Shown one piece after another: positions 1 through 7,811 of a DNA stretch of 64,000 nt. The notes under the pieces were generated by a model. It was not told the origin of the DNA. It worked only from the letters and a program-made list of their open reading frames with translations, and ran no database searches. The position numbers and the translations under genes were made by a program. Numbering within the stretch: the first letter of the stretch is position 1; every line of letters begins with the position of its first letter. Origin of the DNA: Planktosalinus sp963977065. Lineage in GTDB: Bacteria; Bacteroidota; Bacteroidia; Flavobacteriales; Flavobacteriaceae. The stretch is taken from assembly GCA_963977065.1 (NCBI GenBank), contig CAXBNF010000004.1, positions 90,937 through 154,936 of the forward strand, read 5' to 3'.

Positions 1-422
1 AAAATGCTTTAAAAATCAACAACAATAAAGACGTTAATCATCCCTTCTTAAAATTTATAAATAAACTTGAAAAAGGAGAGGATTTAACTTTAGAGGACTT
101 TCCTCCTGATGAAAAATATTCGAAAGCAATAAAAGGTACTTATCTTATTAATGATTGGTTAAACTCTGTGGAGTCAATTAAGTCTCTCTGTGACACATAT
201 ATTGATAATTTTGAAAAAGATGTGCCTTTAGATAAACTAAAAAAAATATATGGACTTAATAAGCTTTATTCGAAAGTTAACTCTAATAGAGAATTAATAC
301 AACAATCTTGGGATGCAATTAATAAAAATGAATATGAACATGCCTTAATTAAATTTGAAGAGTTAGATAAAGTTGGAATTGACAGCAAACGTATTATCAC
401 TCAATTACAAAAAATGATTTAG
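1..422 (+). CDS. Partial hypothetical protein, cut by the left window edge
   Basis: The reading frame is open from base 3 of the window to the TAG at 420-422, giving about 139 visible residues. The GTG at 168 is only an internal codon and should not be taken as the start. The visible part is hydrophilic and rich in Lys, Asp and Asn. It has no membrane segment and no motif I recognise, and the second half looks helical. It is probably the 3' part of the first cassette-like unit on the left, since the region to its right is studded with attC-like palindromes and single ORFs in the same direction. Function is unknown. Confidence 0.6.
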   Translation, partial: NALKINNNKDVNHPFLKFINKLEKGEDLTLEDFPPDEKYSKAIKGTYLINDWLNSVESIKSLCDTYIDNFEKDVPLDKLKKIYGLNKLYSKVNSNRELIQQSWDAINKNEYEHALIKFEELDKVGIDSKRIITQLQKMI

Positions 423-476
423 ATGTATTGAATATTAAAAAACATAGTGGTAAACCAAAAGTAAATTGCTTCTAAT

Positions 477-507
477 CCCGTACTACGCTTATACTCGACC
501 GTTGGCA
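477..507 (+). other. Right half of an attC-like recombination site
   Basis: The stretch ends in GTTGGCA at 501-507, preceded by a CCCGTACTACGCTTATACTC arm. The same arrangement forms the right half of the complete sites at 3097-3230 and 4122-4256. A matching left arm is not visible between the stop at 422 and this point, so this is a half site or a decayed one. The next lipoprotein gene follows it. The rest of 508-687 holds no gene that I can see. Confidence 0.45.
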
Positions 508-687
508 TTTGATATTTGAGAAAATCATTCCGCTGAATTGAGATTAAGTATGAAATTAACAAAAGACCAATTTTAGAAGCTGAATTTATTTTCGAAAAAG
601 AAAATTACTCAAAAAAACAATTACATTTAGATATTAAATTTATTATTCATTTTCAACAATTATTTATTCATTTATAAAACTAAAGTT

Positions 688-2367
688 ATGAAAAAAATGA
701 TGCTTCTTTCTATGATTTTACTCATAACATTTAGTTGTGATAAAGATACCGATCCTTCTGAACCACAAGAAATTCAAGGATTAAAGACACTTACTGTAAA
801 TATTCAGTTACCGACAGGTTCAAATATTTCAGCAAACGACTTAAAGGTTTCTTCTCTATTTAGTGAAAATGTTCAGGTTACTAACAATAATGCTGAAATT
901 GAAAGTTTTGATGATCATTCAATGGAGTTAACATTCGCTACAAATTCGCAAGGGAATATTGTACTATTAAGTTATTTTAATCCAATGGATGGAGATTTTA
1001 TTGAAATGAACACCGAATCTACTGCTATAGCAGTAGTTATGCTACACCCCTGGAGTTTTGACCTTTCAGACAACGCAAAAGCAGAAGCTATTACTTATAT
1101 TAAAAACTTACCTGAATTTCAAACATATAAAAGTGCTATAGAAAATAGTATATCTAGTGGTGAATTAAATCCATTAAACACTCAATCTGTACTTGAAAAA
1201 GTAACTGAGATTCAACAAACTATCTTCGATAGAATTACACAATTTACTGAACCATTAGAATTCAATATTCAAAATTCAACTGCATCTGTAAAAAACAGTA
1301 TTAGTAGTGCATCCTATTCCGTTGGTCTTTATGATGAAAATAATGTGTTAATTGAACATAAACTTGCAGAAGGATTGGATAAATCGCACTTTTTTTTCCA
1401 AGAGTTTAAGGACTATATTTTTCAAGGAACTGAGAATACCGGACAAACAGCTACTTTTAATATTCCTACAGATGGATATTGGACTTTAAAAGCTAAAAGC
1501 GGTTTGTCCTTTGACGGAAGTTTAGAAAATCAACAAGCAGCTTACTACAATACTAAAACAGTTGTGGCTAATGTGTTAGGTATATTTTCATCTAAATTAA
1601 AAAGTTTAATTAAAAATGGAGAGTGTTTTATTGCCCTTGGAGAAAATGTTTACAATGGTGTTTCAGGTTCAGTAGTTATCTCCTCGAGTTTACAGTCCTA
1701 TTCTAATGGTACAATAACCGGGTATATTTTAACCAAAGACGTTCTATCCTATACATTGGATAGATTTGATTCTGTTTTAAGCATCATTGAAAACTGCTCA
1801 ACTGATGGAACAGAATTAAATGAACTCGACAAAATTAAATCCAGTTTTTTTGGAAAGATTTTAGGTTTTCTTAATGTAGTTAGCAGACTCGAAAATGTAT
1901 TCAATACTACTGCAATGTTAACAGACTGGATTCAATTTGATAAAGAAATTGAGTATTGTTTTATTAAAAATGGCAATGAAATAAATACATGTTTACCTGA
2001 TCCTGGGATAGTAAGTTTTTGGGATGGAACATATTCGGTGGATGGAGGTTTTTCATTTACTATTACCAACGGTTCTATAAGTGATATGAGTAGCCCACAA
2101 GCACAAACCTATCCAATATTGGAAGCATTACAAAATGAAGACTATACCGTTGAATTACTTCCCAATTCTGTTCACATAAATAATACCATAATGAAGGCAA
2201 GTTTCTATGATTTTGATATGAATAATTTTATGAGAGGAATTCTAATTCATTTTAGATATGAAATAGCAATAGATACAAAGGTTGCTTACGCTGTTCTTTT
2301 ACAAGAAAATGATTTAGGACCAGTATTTCAATGGACAGAAAATGAAGGTTTTACATATTTTCCTTAA
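688..2367 (+). CDS. Hypothetical surface or periplasmic lipoprotein, 559 aa
   Basis: The protein begins with a short lipoprotein signal peptide ending in a lipobox (ITFSC, Cys near residue 17), so it is predicted to be lipid-anchored. An acidic linker (DKDTDPSEPQE) follows, as in exported Bacteroidota lipoproteins. The body mixes beta-rich segments with a helical stretch near residues 125-190. I recognise no enzyme motif. The last ~120 residues open with a SFWDGTYSVDGG-like segment that could be a small beta domain. The gene lies alone between attC-like sequences and points the same way as the neighbouring single-gene units. The start is the first ATG before the signal peptide. Function is unknown. 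Confidence 0.75.
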   Translation: MKKMMLLSMILLITFSCDKDTDPSEPQEIQGLKTLTVNIQLPTGSNISANDLKVSSLFSENVQVTNNNAEIESFDDHSMELTFATNSQGNIVLLSYFNPMDGDFIEMNTESTAIAVVMLHPWSFDLSDNAKAEAITYIKNLPEFQTYKSAIENSISSGELNPLNTQSVLEKVTEIQQTIFDRITQFTEPLEFNIQNSTASVKNSISSASYSVGLYDENNVLIEHKLAEGLDKSHFFFQEFKDYIFQGTENTGQTATFNIPTDGYWTLKAKSGLSFDGSLENQQAAYYNTKTVVANVLGIFSSKLKSLIKNGECFIALGENVYNGVSGSVVISSSLQSYSNGTITGYILTKDVLSYTLDRFDSVLSIIENCSTDGTELNELDKIKSSFFGKILGFLNVVSRLENVFNTTAMLTDWIQFDKEIEYCFIKNGNEINTCLPDPGIVSFWDGTYSVDGGFSFTITNGSISDMSSPQAQTYPILEALQNEDYTVELLPNSVHINNTIMKASFYDFDMNNFMRGILIHFRYEIAIDTKVAYAVLLQENDLGPVFQWTENEGFTYFP

Positions 2368-2539
2368 AACCAGATTCGTCGGCACGGGCGGTCCCGCTCG
2401 TGTCTTCCGTACAAATCGACCCAAACTTTGACGGTGTTTTAGCTTGGATAAAAAAATAAATTTTTCACTAATGAGGATTTAGGTAGCGTCTGAGTTACGC
2501 CGTAACTCTTCCATCCGAATAGCCTTAGCCCTTTACTAC
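2368..2539. repeat. Gene-free stretch with two small inverted repeats
   Basis: No ORF was found here. Near 2383-2412 the arms CACGGGCGG and CCGCTCGTG can pair. Near 2488-2504 GAGTTACG and CGTAACTC form a perfect inverted repeat with a one-base centre. Either could be a terminator remnant for the upstream lipoprotein gene, but no T-run follows directly. Confidence 0.35.
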
Positions 2540-2662
2540 ACCTAACCGCGCATATGGCAAATGGCGGCAGTATCATTTCATCAAGATAATCATAAAGATT
2601 GATTATCTTAGCTGAAAGAAACTGCTTTAAAACGCCACTTGCCTTATACGTCTACGTTGTGC
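2540..2662 (+). other. attC-like site, 123 bp
   Basis: The left end is ACCTAAC (2540-2546), which fits the integron R'' consensus RYYYAAC. The right end is GTTGTGC (2656-2662). Inside these, the left arm (CGCATATGGCAAATGGCG) pairs with the reverse complement of the right arm (GTATAAGGCAAGTGGCG) with a few unpaired bases. The arms surround a central region that itself contains an AAGATAATCATAAAGATTGA-type small palindrome. This is the geometry of a folded attC: outer core, spacer, inner arm, variable loop. No integrase is present in the window. Confidence 0.6.
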
Positions 2663-2674
2663 TTCATTATGACC

Positions 2675-2791
2675 CGTCCTGAATATATGCAATACATAAA
2701 TATAAAACAATGGGGCAGGTATGGAATATATAAACAATAGAATAGATCAACAATAGAATACTAAGACATGGCTTATATACTAATGTTGCAG
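2675..2791 (+). other. attC-like site of a second loop type
   Basis: The site ends in GTTGCAG (2785-2791), preceded by the arm GGCTTATATACTAAT. The left arm is weaker (ATATATGCAATACAT). The loop, with its CAATAGAAT-rich repeats and GGTATGGAATATATAAACAA, resembles the loop of the site at 17155-17254, which also ends in ATACTAATGTTG. The two sites therefore belong to one sequence family about 14.5 kb apart. Confidence 0.5.
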
Positions 2792-3103
2792 GATATTAGA
2801 GAGATTAAAAAAGCAAAGTGTGGCGGACACTTTTTTCGAAATTAAAACGAACTCGCCGCACACTATTAAAAACTAAAAATAATTAAATAAATTTCTCAGC
2901 AAACTAAAGTGTTGCGGAGAAAAATATAAAAAGATTTTGAAAAGATTTGATTCTCAAAACGCAAGCAACGCCGAAACAAAAAAATATTTACAAAAGTCAG
3001 TTAACAAACGAATTCAAGAAGGCATTTTTGCTGAATTTGAGAAAGATTAAAAAAGAAAAAAAGTAAAGCGGAGTAATGGCGGTAACAGTAAACATCCTGC
3101 AAC
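2785..3103 (+). other. Cassette-like unit without an intact gene
   Basis: The unit starts with GTTGCAGG and ends with CCTGCAAC, which are exact reverse complements. In a circularised integron cassette these two ends are joined within one attC. Inside there is an inverted repeat (AGTGTGGCGGA at 2817-2827 against TCGCCGCACACT at 2853-2864) and an ATG-less reading frame. The unit could carry a small RNA, a promoter, or the decayed remains of a gene. Confidence 0.5.
2883..3050 (+). pseudogene. Possible gene remnant, 55 codons without a start
   Basis: A frame is open from 2883 to the TAA ending at 3050. It encodes a Lys-rich helical peptide with KYKKILKRF and QEGIFAEFEKD segments. There is no ATG or GTG near its beginning, and a stop lies just upstream. 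The composition looks more protein-like than random AT-rich DNA, so this may be the 3' end of a gene that decayed inside the cassette. I do not recognise the family. Confidence 0.3.
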
Positions 3104-3230
3104 AAAGGCTATAATCAATGGCTTGTCCTCGCCTACTCGGAAAATCCTCTCGGATTTTCCTCTGGTTCGGGTTTTGTTTGCTAAATTAGTTGTTGAATCA
3201 AGCCACTGCTCATAGCCTAAAGCGTTGGCA
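3097..3230 (+). other. attC-like site, 134 bp, best conserved copy
   Basis: The left core is CTGCAAC (3097-3103) and the right core is GTTGGCA (3224-3230). The inner arms pair closely: GGCTATAATCAATGGCTTG against the reverse complement GGCTATGAGCAGTGGCTTG. The loop contains a CTCGGAAAATCC/GGATTTTCC stem and the motif TTTGCTAAATTAG, which recurs in the loops at 4122-4256 and 23965-24110. The next gene starts 8 bp past the right core. Confidence 0.65.
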
Positions 3231-3237
3231 ACAAGCT

Positions 3238-4110
3238 ATGAAAAACATCTTACTTCTTTTCATATTAATCGGAATCAATCAAATTTACGCACAAAATAAA
3301 GTGCAAAAAATTATTGAATTCAATTCGCTTGTGGATTCTCTTGACAATAAAACAGTCAAAACATTTGAATACGACCAAAAGGGAAATTTAGTAAAAGAAG
3401 ATTATATAAATTTTATGCCCCTAAATTCCAAATATCGAAATACTGGAACTTGGATTCACAAATATGAGAAAGGTCTAATTCAAAAATCTTATAAAATTAA
3501 CCGACCAGAAAAAGATACAATTCTTGTCGAATACAAATACCGCGGGAAAAGGAAAAAAGTAACGACTGAAGAACTGGTTACTCGTAGTAAATTAAAAGAT
3601 AGTGTTGCTGACAAATACGGAATTGATAACGAATATGGTTGCGTAATAGCACCCGAAGATTTGGAATTTAATAAAGTTTGGGTTGAAAGAGAAAATAAAA
3701 CAATAATTTTCAAAGACGGTAAAGTGATTAAAGAAAAAGTATACTTTAATTATAAAACAAATCCTTACAATTTAGTCTATGAATATGACTCGAACGGACG
3801 ACTTTCCAAATTGACCCAAATCAATCGAAAAACTAAAAAAGTAAATTGGAGAGAAAAATATGTATATAACAAAAATTCAACAGTTCGAGAAAGAGAATAC
3901 TTCATTGAATATTGGAACGAAATTCCACCAAAAGAATTAGAGAAAAAATATTATAATGAAAACGAGCAAATTATTCGAATTGAATCGACAAACTCGAAAG
4001 ACTATGTTGATGGAATAATCAATATTACTTATTCAAATGGACTTATTTCTAAAAAGACATTGATTGATAAAAATGGAAATAAAATTAGAGAACACAAATA
4101 TATTTACTAA
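3238..4110 (+). CDS. Hypothetical secreted protein with YD-like repeats
   Basis: I chose the ATG at 3238, because the frame upstream of it runs through the attC-like site. The protein (290 aa) opens with a cleavable signal peptide (MKNILLLFILIGINQIYAQ). Several FEYDQKGNLVKE-, YEYDSNGRLSKL- and YVYNKNSTVRER-like segments follow. They resemble the short beta-strand pairs of RHS/YD or YwqK-like repeats, but the family assignment is uncertain. It is the sole gene of a cassette-like unit (3224-4128) whose ends GTTGGCAAC and GTTGCCAAC are exact reverse complements. There is no internal promoter of the usual type close upstream. An extracytoplasmic location is likely; function is unknown. Confidence 0.7.
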   Translation: MKNILLLFILIGINQIYAQNKVQKIIEFNSLVDSLDNKTVKTFEYDQKGNLVKEDYINFMPLNSKYRNTGTWIHKYEKGLIQKSYKINRPEKDTILVEYKYRGKRKKVTTEELVTRSKLKDSVADKYGIDNEYGCVIAPEDLEFNKVWVERENKTIIFKDGKVIKEKVYFNYKTNPYNLVYEYDSNGRLSKLTQINRKTKKVNWREKYVYNKNSTVREREYFIEYWNEIPPKELEKKYYNENEQIIRIESTNSKDYVDGIINITYSNGLISKKTLIDKNGNKIREHKYIY

Positions 4111-4121
4111 AAAAAGCCAGT

Positions 4122-4256
4122 TGCCAACAATAGCTATAGGCAATAGCTCGGGTTCGGGATTAAAATCGAAGGTCTGAGATTTTTTGCTAAATTAGCTGAA
4201 TAAAACCAAACTGAACGGCTTCCTTGGCGCTACTGCCCATAGCCCGAACGTTGGCA
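4122..4256 (+). other. attC-like site, 135 bp
   Basis: The left core is TGCCAAC (4122-4128) and the right core is GTTGGCA (4250-4256). Inner arms GCTATAGGCAATAGC and GCTATGGGCAGTAGC (reverse complement of the right side) pair with two wobble differences. The spacers next to the cores differ in length, so some bases would remain unpaired, as in true attC sites. The loop contains TTTTTTGCTAAATTAG, shared with the site at 3097. Confidence 0.65.
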
Positions 4257-4274
4257 CCTATATTTAAATACTGA

Positions 4275-5063
4275 ATGAGTACTACTGATTTAATAAAAGA
4301 CAATAAAAAAACCATTAAATTTTTTTCTCAAAGAAATATTGCCATAGCAACATTTTTCGGAGGCCCTTTAGCTGCTGGAATTCTTGTTCGGCAGAACTTT
4401 ATCAATTTAGGCCAAGAAAAAAGAGGTTTATATTCCATCTTAATTGGAATTTTAACAACGGTATTAATCTATATTGTGATTTTTTCGATTCCAGAGCATA
4501 TTCTTGATAGGATACCGAATTCCTTAATTCCTGTTACTTACACTGGCTTAATTTGGTTGATCGTAGAATTTTTTCAAGGAGAGTCGTTAAAAAAACATAA
4601 AGAAGAAAATGGACTCTTTTATTCAGTATGGAAGGCCATTGGTATCGGTTTTATATGCTTGGTTGTCCTAATATTGGGATTTGTTGGATACGAATATTTT
4701 AGGCCGAACGACTTTGATATTGATAAATATGACCAGGGAATTGAACAGTTTCATAAAAATGAAAACAGGGCATTGGAGCTTTTCATAATTATAGACACAG
4801 CTGACACATATACAACCACCAAATTTATTCATAATATAGGAATCCCAGCGTGGAGAGAAAATATTACATTAATCAGTTCCTTGGATACTATAAAAGGCTT
4901 ATATCCTGAATTCAAAAAGCACAATGACATATTAATTGAGTATTGTAGTTTAAGAATTGAGGCCTATGAACTAATAAGCAAGGCAATATCGGAAAGCACT
5001 GATATTTACGACAAAAGAATTTTTGAAATAAACGATAGAATTGATGAACTATTGACCCCCTAA
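4275..5063 (+). CDS. Hypothetical membrane protein, 262 aa
   Basis: The N-terminal half has about four hydrophobic segments: roughly residues 20-40 (weaker), 52-72, 80-98 and 115-138. A soluble C-terminal half (about 140-262) is rich in acidic and helical residues and may face the periplasm or cytoplasm. No known motif was recognised. The gene starts 18 bp after an attC-like right core, in the same orientation as the units to its left. The expected left core of the next site (complementary to GTTGGCACC) is not seen after its stop, so the 3' end of this unit seems to be lost or rearranged. Confidence 0.65.
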   Translation: MSTTDLIKDNKKTIKFFSQRNIAIATFFGGPLAAGILVRQNFINLGQEKRGLYSILIGILTTVLIYIVIFSIPEHILDRIPNSLIPVTYTGLIWLIVEFFQGESLKKHKEENGLFYSVWKAIGIGFICLVVLILGFVGYEYFRPNDFDIDKYDQGIEQFHKNENRALELFIIIDTADTYTTTKFIHNIGIPAWRENITLISSLDTIKGLYPEFKKHNDILIEYCSLRIEAYELISKAISESTDIYDKRIFEINDRIDELLTP

Positions 5064-5083
5064 ATACCCCCGCTGCCGCGCCG

Positions 5084-5098
5084 CGCGATTGCATCGCG
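5084..5098. repeat. GC-rich hairpin, 6-bp arms
   Basis: CGCGAT and ATCGCG are separated by three bases in a short GC-rich island that contrasts with the AT-rich surroundings. It follows the stop at 5063 closely and may be a leftover of a terminator or of a decayed recombination site. No T-run follows. Confidence 0.3.
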
Positions 5099-5172
5099 TG
5101 GAAGCTGAGTGGCAAATCTAGATTTTTCAATTTCTAGTCTGTTTTGTAAATACACATAAAATTAAAAATATT

Positions 5173-5556
5173 ATGAGAATCATTTTTTTAACTATTCTGG
5201 TCTTATCTCTTCTAAGCTTTAAACCATTCAACAAAATAGTATTGAATGAGCATAAAAGTATGTTTTCACTCGAAATTACAAAAGAAGTTTGTTTTTCAGA
5301 TAAAATTGTTGATGTTATAGCGGGTGATATTTGTAAACAGCTTAATGAGCTAGGAGATATTAGGTTAACAGATGAAATTGTTGACCCATTATTCATCAAA
5401 ACATTATATAAGTATGAAAAAAGAATCTATGAAGAATATGATTTTAACTCTCATGAACAAAAGATTCAATTATCAAAAGACTTAATGAATAAGTTAATGA
5501 AAGATTGTGAAAAGTATAAACTTTATGCCTTACAAAAACTTGAAGAATTTAATTAA
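5173..5556 (+). CDS. Hypothetical small exported protein, 127 aa
   Basis: The protein has a hydrophobic N-terminus (MRIIFLTILVLSLLSF) consistent with a signal peptide or anchor. A mixed, mostly helical domain ends in a Lys-rich helix. Two Cys residues (in EVCFSD and GDICKQ) might form a disulphide outside the cytoplasm. I recognise no family. The gene stands alone, downstream of the last cassette-like unit and just before a repeat array that begins within 100 bp of its stop codon. The AT-rich codon use matches the cassette genes to its left more than the genes at 10-13 kb. Confidence 0.55.
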   Translation: MRIIFLTILVLSLLSFKPFNKIVLNEHKSMFSLEITKEVCFSDKIVDVIAGDICKQLNELGDIRLTDEIVDPLFIKTLYKYEKRIYEEYDFNSHEQKIQLSKDLMNKLMKDCEKYKLYALQKLEEFN

Positions 5557-5647
5557 CCCCCGCTCTCCAAAGTCTGTGACTTCGGAGTAAACCAATGACG
5601 ATAAAACGCTCACATCCTGCTGCCATCTCCGCGTCGCTTTACTCCTT

Positions 5648-6180
5648 CGGAATGACAAAACAACGCGGCCTTTTTTGTCTCCCTGACGCAGGAAGGGTCT
5701 CATCCGAGTAAGCACGTCCTGTTGAGCAATGGTGTGTGAGCAGCAGGATGGGATTAGCAGTATGGGATACCTCCTACCGTCGGTATGACAAAAAAAAGGG
5801 GGCGTGAGCAACAGTACGTGAGCAACAGGATGCCATCGCGACAAGCCGTCCCATTTGTCGGAATGACAAAATAACGCGGCCTTTTTTGTCACCCTGACGC
5901 AGGAAGGGTCTCATCTGAGTAAGCACGTACTGCTCAGTAACGGTGCGTGAGCAGCAGGATGGGATTAGCAGTATGGGATACCTCCTACCGTCGGTATGAC
6001 AAAAAAAAGGGGGCGTGAGCAACAGTACGTGAGCAACAGGATGCCATCGCGACAAGCCGTCCCATTTGTCGGAATGACAAAATAACGCGGCCTTTTTTGT
6101 CACCCTGACGCAGGAAGGGTCTCATCTGAGTAAGCACGTGCTGCTCAGTAACGGTGCGTGAGCAGCATGGTGCGATTAGC
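5648..6180. repeat. Tandem array of a 211-bp GTCATTCCG-type repeat
   Basis: Three consecutive copies start at 5648, 5859 and 6070 (period 211 bp); the third is incomplete. Each begins with CGGAATGACAAAA (GTCATTCCG on the minus strand) and holds CCTGACGCAGGAAGGGTCTC and AGTAAGCACG segments of the kind widely dispersed between genes in Bacteroidota. Copies 1 and 2 are almost identical in their second halves, pointing to recent tandem duplication. A further GGAATGAC lies at about 6244. The reverse reading frames across this array are repeats of one spurious ORF. Confidence 0.75.
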
Positions 6181-6273
6181 TACGCTGAATCTTCGATTTC
6201 CTCGCTGCCATCCTTCGCTTTGGCTTCGGAGGATGAAACGCATCGGAATGACAAATAGAGTGGGATTTGCACC

Positions 6274-6594
6274 CTAATCAAACAAATAATTCAACGTCTC
6301 CATGTTAGGGTTAATCAAACGAATCAAATCCAGCTTCTTTTCTTTACGCCATCCTTTGATTTCCTTTTCCCTGGCTATGGCTTGTTGTATCCATCCGTGC
6401 TTTTCATAATACACTAAATCTGATAGATTATACTTAGCTACAAAGGTCTTTTTACGTTGTTCTATAGCCTCTTTGTGTTGTTGTAAACGCTTTCTTAAAT
6501 TGTTTGTCACACCCACATAGAAAGTTGTCCTGTATTTGTTGGTAAGGATGTAAACATAAAATGTGTAAATTCCTTCAGTGAACTCCATCATCAT
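6274..6594 (-). CDS. GIY-YIG domain protein, about 107 aa
   Basis: The single domain shows the GIY-YIG signature as FYVYILTN then FYVGVTNNLRKRLQQHK, followed by FVAKYNLSDLVYYEKH and EIKGWRKEKKLDLI. This is the usual shape of the stand-alone UvrC-N-like nuclease family of Bacteroidota. Arg in NLRKRL and Glu in AREKEIK fit the catalytic positions. I place the start at the ATG run ending at 6594, since the frame upstream begins only with TTG. On its coding strand a GTCATTCCG repeat follows the stop codon by about 25 bp and continues into the 211-bp array. A second member of the family lies at 61678-61968 in a comparable setting. The cellular role of these small proteins is not established. Confidence 0.8.
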   Translation of the reverse strand: MMMEFTEGIYTFYVYILTNKYRTTFYVGVTNNLRKRLQQHKEAIEQRKKTFVAKYNLSDLVYYEKHGWIQQAIAREKEIKGWRKEKKLDLIRLINPNMETLNYLFD

Positions 6595-6916
6595 CAGGGG
6601 GTTTGAATTATCATGGATCAAATTTAATTATAAAAATAATATGTTGTTTAAGGAATCGACCTGTACTATTTTTATTAGCAACACCCTCTCTGAAGTTTGA
6701 AATAAGAAGTTAGAAGTACAAAGGTTTGTTTATTACTTAAAGCATTCTACATACAATATACACCTTTCAGCATTCAGGTTACAGCTAGCTTTGCTGTTCT
6801 TTGCGAATTGCTTTGCGGCTTTGCGAGAAATGCACTCTGCCTGTTAGGTGGCAGCTAACTAACTTCACGGCAAGGTGATACATCAAAAAAAAATAATCTT
6901 CAATACCCTTTTTAGC

Positions 6917-6924
6917 TATATTTG
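6917..6924 (+). promoter_or_regulatory. Putative -7 box (TATATTTG)
   Basis: TATATTTG matches the TAnnTTTG -7 element of Bacteroidota promoters and lies about 80 bp before the membrane-protein gene at 7003. No clear -33 TTG is present at the expected distance, so support is partial. Apart from this box, 6622-7002 shows no gene that I can support. Confidence 0.4.
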
Positions 6925-7002
6925 TTTCAACCACTGAAGTATTATCCTCTGAATCCGCCAAAGGAGGAGAAGAAGGATTTGGCAATAAAAACTTAAAAGA
7001 TT

Positions 7003-7536
7003 ATGAAAAATAAGTACTTATTAGTTGCTGCCATTTTAGGTTATTTATGTTGGATGGTGTCTGAAGTGGTGGAAATAATCCACGGCGGCTTCAATTCGAC
7101 CGGTTATTATCTTACCGCTGCATTTCACCTCTTTGCCGGCATTGGGATATGGGGATTGCACTTTGTGCAAAACCAATCAAAGAAAACCTTGAGCCTTATT
7201 GCAACGGTAATGATTTCATTGTCCTATCTTTCGTTAGTCCATTTGCCTATTCAAGTATTGCATTCGGGCTTATCGGGAACCGCTTTTGTAGAAGCATATC
7301 CTATGTATATGATTCCGGGGGTTATTAATGTTTTTGGGTTGATCTTATTTGGAATTGCTGTGATCAAAGCTAAATTCTTTCCCGCCTGGACCGGATCCAT
7401 CATCATCCTGGGAAGTATCCTCTTTTTTGTAGCGATGACAAATGGGTTTCAGATTGTTGCAAACATAAACAACATCACGCTGTCTATGACGCTGATTTAT
7501 ATGAGTTTATTGGGCTTTAGACAGTTAAAAAAATAA
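7003..7536 (+). CDS. Hypothetical multi-pass membrane protein, 177 aa
   Basis: There are five or six hydrophobic segments, at about residues 5-25, 36-54, 63-82, 100-122, 128-148 and 153-172. Loops between them are short. Conserved-looking residues such as Glu21/Glu24 near the end of the first helix and His in IHGGF might matter, but no signature is recognised. The small size and fold resemble uncharacterised DUF4386/DoxX-like membrane proteins. That is only a structural analogy. The stop at 7536 is followed within 10 bp by a cassette-like boundary (GTTGTGA at 7546). Confidence 0.65.
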   Translation: MKNKYLLVAAILGYLCWMVSEVVEIIHGGFNSTGYYLTAAFHLFAGIGIWGLHFVQNQSKKTLSLIATVMISLSYLSLVHLPIQVLHSGLSGTAFVEAYPMYMIPGVINVFGLILFGIAVIKAKFFPAWTGSIIILGSILFFVAMTNGFQIVANINNITLSMTLIYMSLLGFRQLKK

Positions 7537-7545
7537 AATCAAACT

Positions 7546-7552
7546 GTTGTGA
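7546..7552 (+). other. Cassette-type boundary GTTGTGA
   Basis: GTTGTGA here is the exact reverse complement of TCACAAC at 8414-8420, the left core of the next attC-like site. The unit between them (7546-8420) carries one gene, the cytochrome b561-like protein. No paired arms are visible to the left of this boundary. The stretch 7553-7811 otherwise contains no gene I can support; TACTTTTG at about 7743-7750 matches the TAnnTTTG promoter box. Confidence 0.4.
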
Positions 7553-7811
7553 CCCAAAAAATAGGTTAACCAAAACATCCATAAGCTACCGCACGCTTGT
7601 CTGCCTTTGGTAAAATTGATTGTCACACAAATAAAAAAGGCCATTGAGTGTCTCTTTCTATTTTCAATAACCAATATAATGGTGTATATCACGCATACTA
7701 TAGATTTTTAATGAAAGAGCAATGGTGACCTTGAGTAATTAGTACTTTTGTGTTTGTTATGAACTAATGGTGTGCTTCATACAAATACAGATAAGAAATT
7801 TCAATAACTTA

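Noticed and set aside
1..5100. Integron integrase expected for the attC-like sites
   Set aside because: No tyrosine recombinase gene was found on either strand; the only recombination enzyme in the window is the HUH transposase at 9933.
5530..6103. Two long minus-strand reading frames with identical starts (MTKKAALFCHSDKWDG)
   Set aside because: They are the 211-bp repeat units read through in one frame; the composition is unlike a protein and the frames shift with the repeats.
6785..6985. 66-codon minus-strand frame before the membrane protein gene
   Set aside because: It overlaps the probable promoter region, starts in repetitive CTTTGCG sequence, and shows no recognisable protein features.
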